DNA from: Haemophilus sp.
GTDB lineage: Bacteria > Pseudomonadota > Gammaproteobacteria > Enterobacterales > Pasteurellaceae
Reading direction: 5' to 3'
DNA: 5,354 bases
Assembly: GCA_019423005.1 (NCBI GenBank)
Contig: JAHZCF010000061.1
Coordinates: 1 to 5,354 of the forward strand
Both the position numbers and the translations under genes were made by a program. Positions within the stretch are counted from its first letter, which is position 1. Each line of letters starts with the position of its first letter. The notes below the pieces were generated by a model. That model saw nothing but the letters and a program-made list of their open reading frames with translations. It did not search any database and was not told the origin of the DNA. Shown one piece after another: positions 4,607 to 5,354 of the stretch.

Positions 4607-5354
4607 ATGAAAAAAACATTAATTGCAGCACTACTTGGCTTCTCTGCGCTTGCGCAAGCACATGAAGTTTGGGTTGCAACACCAGCACAACTGGCTTCTA
4701 ATAGCGTTTTAAAAGCTGATTTAGCTTATGGTGACTACCCCTACGTTGAAAAAATTCCTGAAAAACGTCTCGCGATTTTTCCACCGATGGAACTCATAAA
4801 TCAAGATGGTGAAATGCAAACATTAGTACAAAAAGGTGAAAACTACCAATATCAATCAGAAAAACCGTTAAAAGACGGTTCATATTGGGTAACAGCTACT
4901 TATAAACCAACTTTCTGGTCACAAAATAATGAAGGTTGGAAAATGGATAACTTACAAGGCACACCAAATGCATTCTATTGCGAACAAACTCAAATGTTTG
5001 GTAAAGCCTTTACTGTAGTGGGCAAAAAACCATTAAATGTAGATATGGCAATGACACGCCTCGGCTTACCACTTGAAATCGTGCCACTTAAAGATCCGAA
5101 AACAATTAAAGCAGGTGAAGCTTTCCCTGTTCAGATTTTCTATAAAGACCAACCACTTGCAGGCGAAACGATTATCGCAACCTCTGATACATTTGTTGTG
5201 AAAGATATGAAAGCAGCGACATCTCACCGTGAGCCGCAAGCCTTTTCTGGTAAAACAGACAAAGAAGGTAAAGTTAACTTTATTCCATTAATTGAAGGCG
5301 TTTGGAAACTTAAAGTGATTCATAAAGAACCATTTGAAGATCAAAAAGTTTGTC
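4607..5354 (+). CDS. Exported DUF4198-like protein (3' end outside window)
   Basis: The first 249 codons are visible with no stop, so the gene continues past the right edge, probably for only a few tens of codons. Residues 1-18 are a Sec signal peptide (MKK, a hydrophobic core, then AQA), so cleavage should give a mature protein starting HEVW. A processed N-terminal histidine followed by E-V/L-W, conserved-looking aromatic strands (WVTATYKPTFW, about 94-104), C125, and a C-terminal beta-rich repeat region (PLAGE, about 183-187, and TDKEGKVNF, about 217-225) fit the DUF4198 family. That family includes NikK, a periplasmic partner of some nickel importers, but other members have unknown substrates, so I assign no metal. 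The start is supported by AAGGA about seven bases upstream and by the signal peptide. A perfect CRP site suggests carbon-state or energy-state control. Confidence 0.8.
   Translation, partial: MKKTLIAALLGFSALAQAHEVWVATPAQLASNSVLKADLAYGDYPYVEKIPEKRLAIFPPMELINQDGEMQTLVQKGENYQYQSEKPLKDGSYWVTATYKPTFWSQNNEGWKMDNLQGTPNAFYCEQTQMFGKAFTVVGKKPLNVDMAMTRLGLPLEIVPLKDPKTIKAGEAFPVQIFYKDQPLAGETIIATSDTFVVKDMKAATSHREPQAFSGKTDKEGKVNFIPLIEGVWKLKVIHKEPFEDQKVC

Noticed and set aside
1..5354. Mobile element, CRISPR array, tRNA or rRNA
   Set aside because: I saw no transposase, no direct-repeat array, and no tRNA or rRNA-like sequence. The repeats present are uptake signals and terminator stems.

Overview
The window looks like chromosomal DNA of a Pasteurellaceae bacterium, most probably Haemophilus or a close relative using the 'Hin' uptake-signal dialect. 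The evidence is three exact copies of the 9-base DNA uptake signal AAGTGCGGT/ACCGCACTT, a low-GC coding style, and proteins very close in sequence to gammaproteobacterial MukE, MukF, FNR and UspE. I cannot fix the species from the sequence alone.

Layout. (1) Positions 1-2150, minus strand: the condensin operon mukF-mukE-mukB. mukF and mukE are complete. Only the first codons of mukB are visible at the left edge, starting inside the mukE stop codon. A candidate promoter lies just upstream of mukF. (2) Positions 2151-2573: a 423-base non-coding-looking spacer. It holds the muk promoter, a 7-bp inverted repeat, a degenerate uptake signal, a hairpin terminator, an exact uptake signal, an unannotated 31-codon minus-strand ORF for a single-span membrane miniprotein, and the fnr control region with an FNR-type box. 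(3) Positions 2574-3347, plus strand: fnr, the oxygen-sensing global regulator, closed by a strong terminator. (4) Positions 3486-4409: uspE, a tandem universal stress protein, with its own promoter and a weaker FNR-like box. It is closed by a terminator built from two inverted uptake signals. (5) Positions 4607 to the right edge: the first 249 codons of an exported DUF4198-like protein behind a perfect CRP site.

How it fits together. MukB, MukE and MukF form the chromosome-organising SMC-kleisin complex. fnr and uspE are also neighbours in E. coli, so that pair is ancestral synteny. Here FNR-like boxes sit in front of both fnr (overlapping the promoter, suggesting autorepression) and uspE (about 61 bases upstream of the predicted transcription start, the class I activation geometry). 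The DUF4198 gene has the same class I geometry for CRP. These regulatory readings are inferences from motif position.

I found no mobile element, CRISPR array, rRNA or tRNA, and no convincing new multi-gene system. The most plausible undescribed item is the 31-residue membrane miniprotein encoded divergently from fnr.
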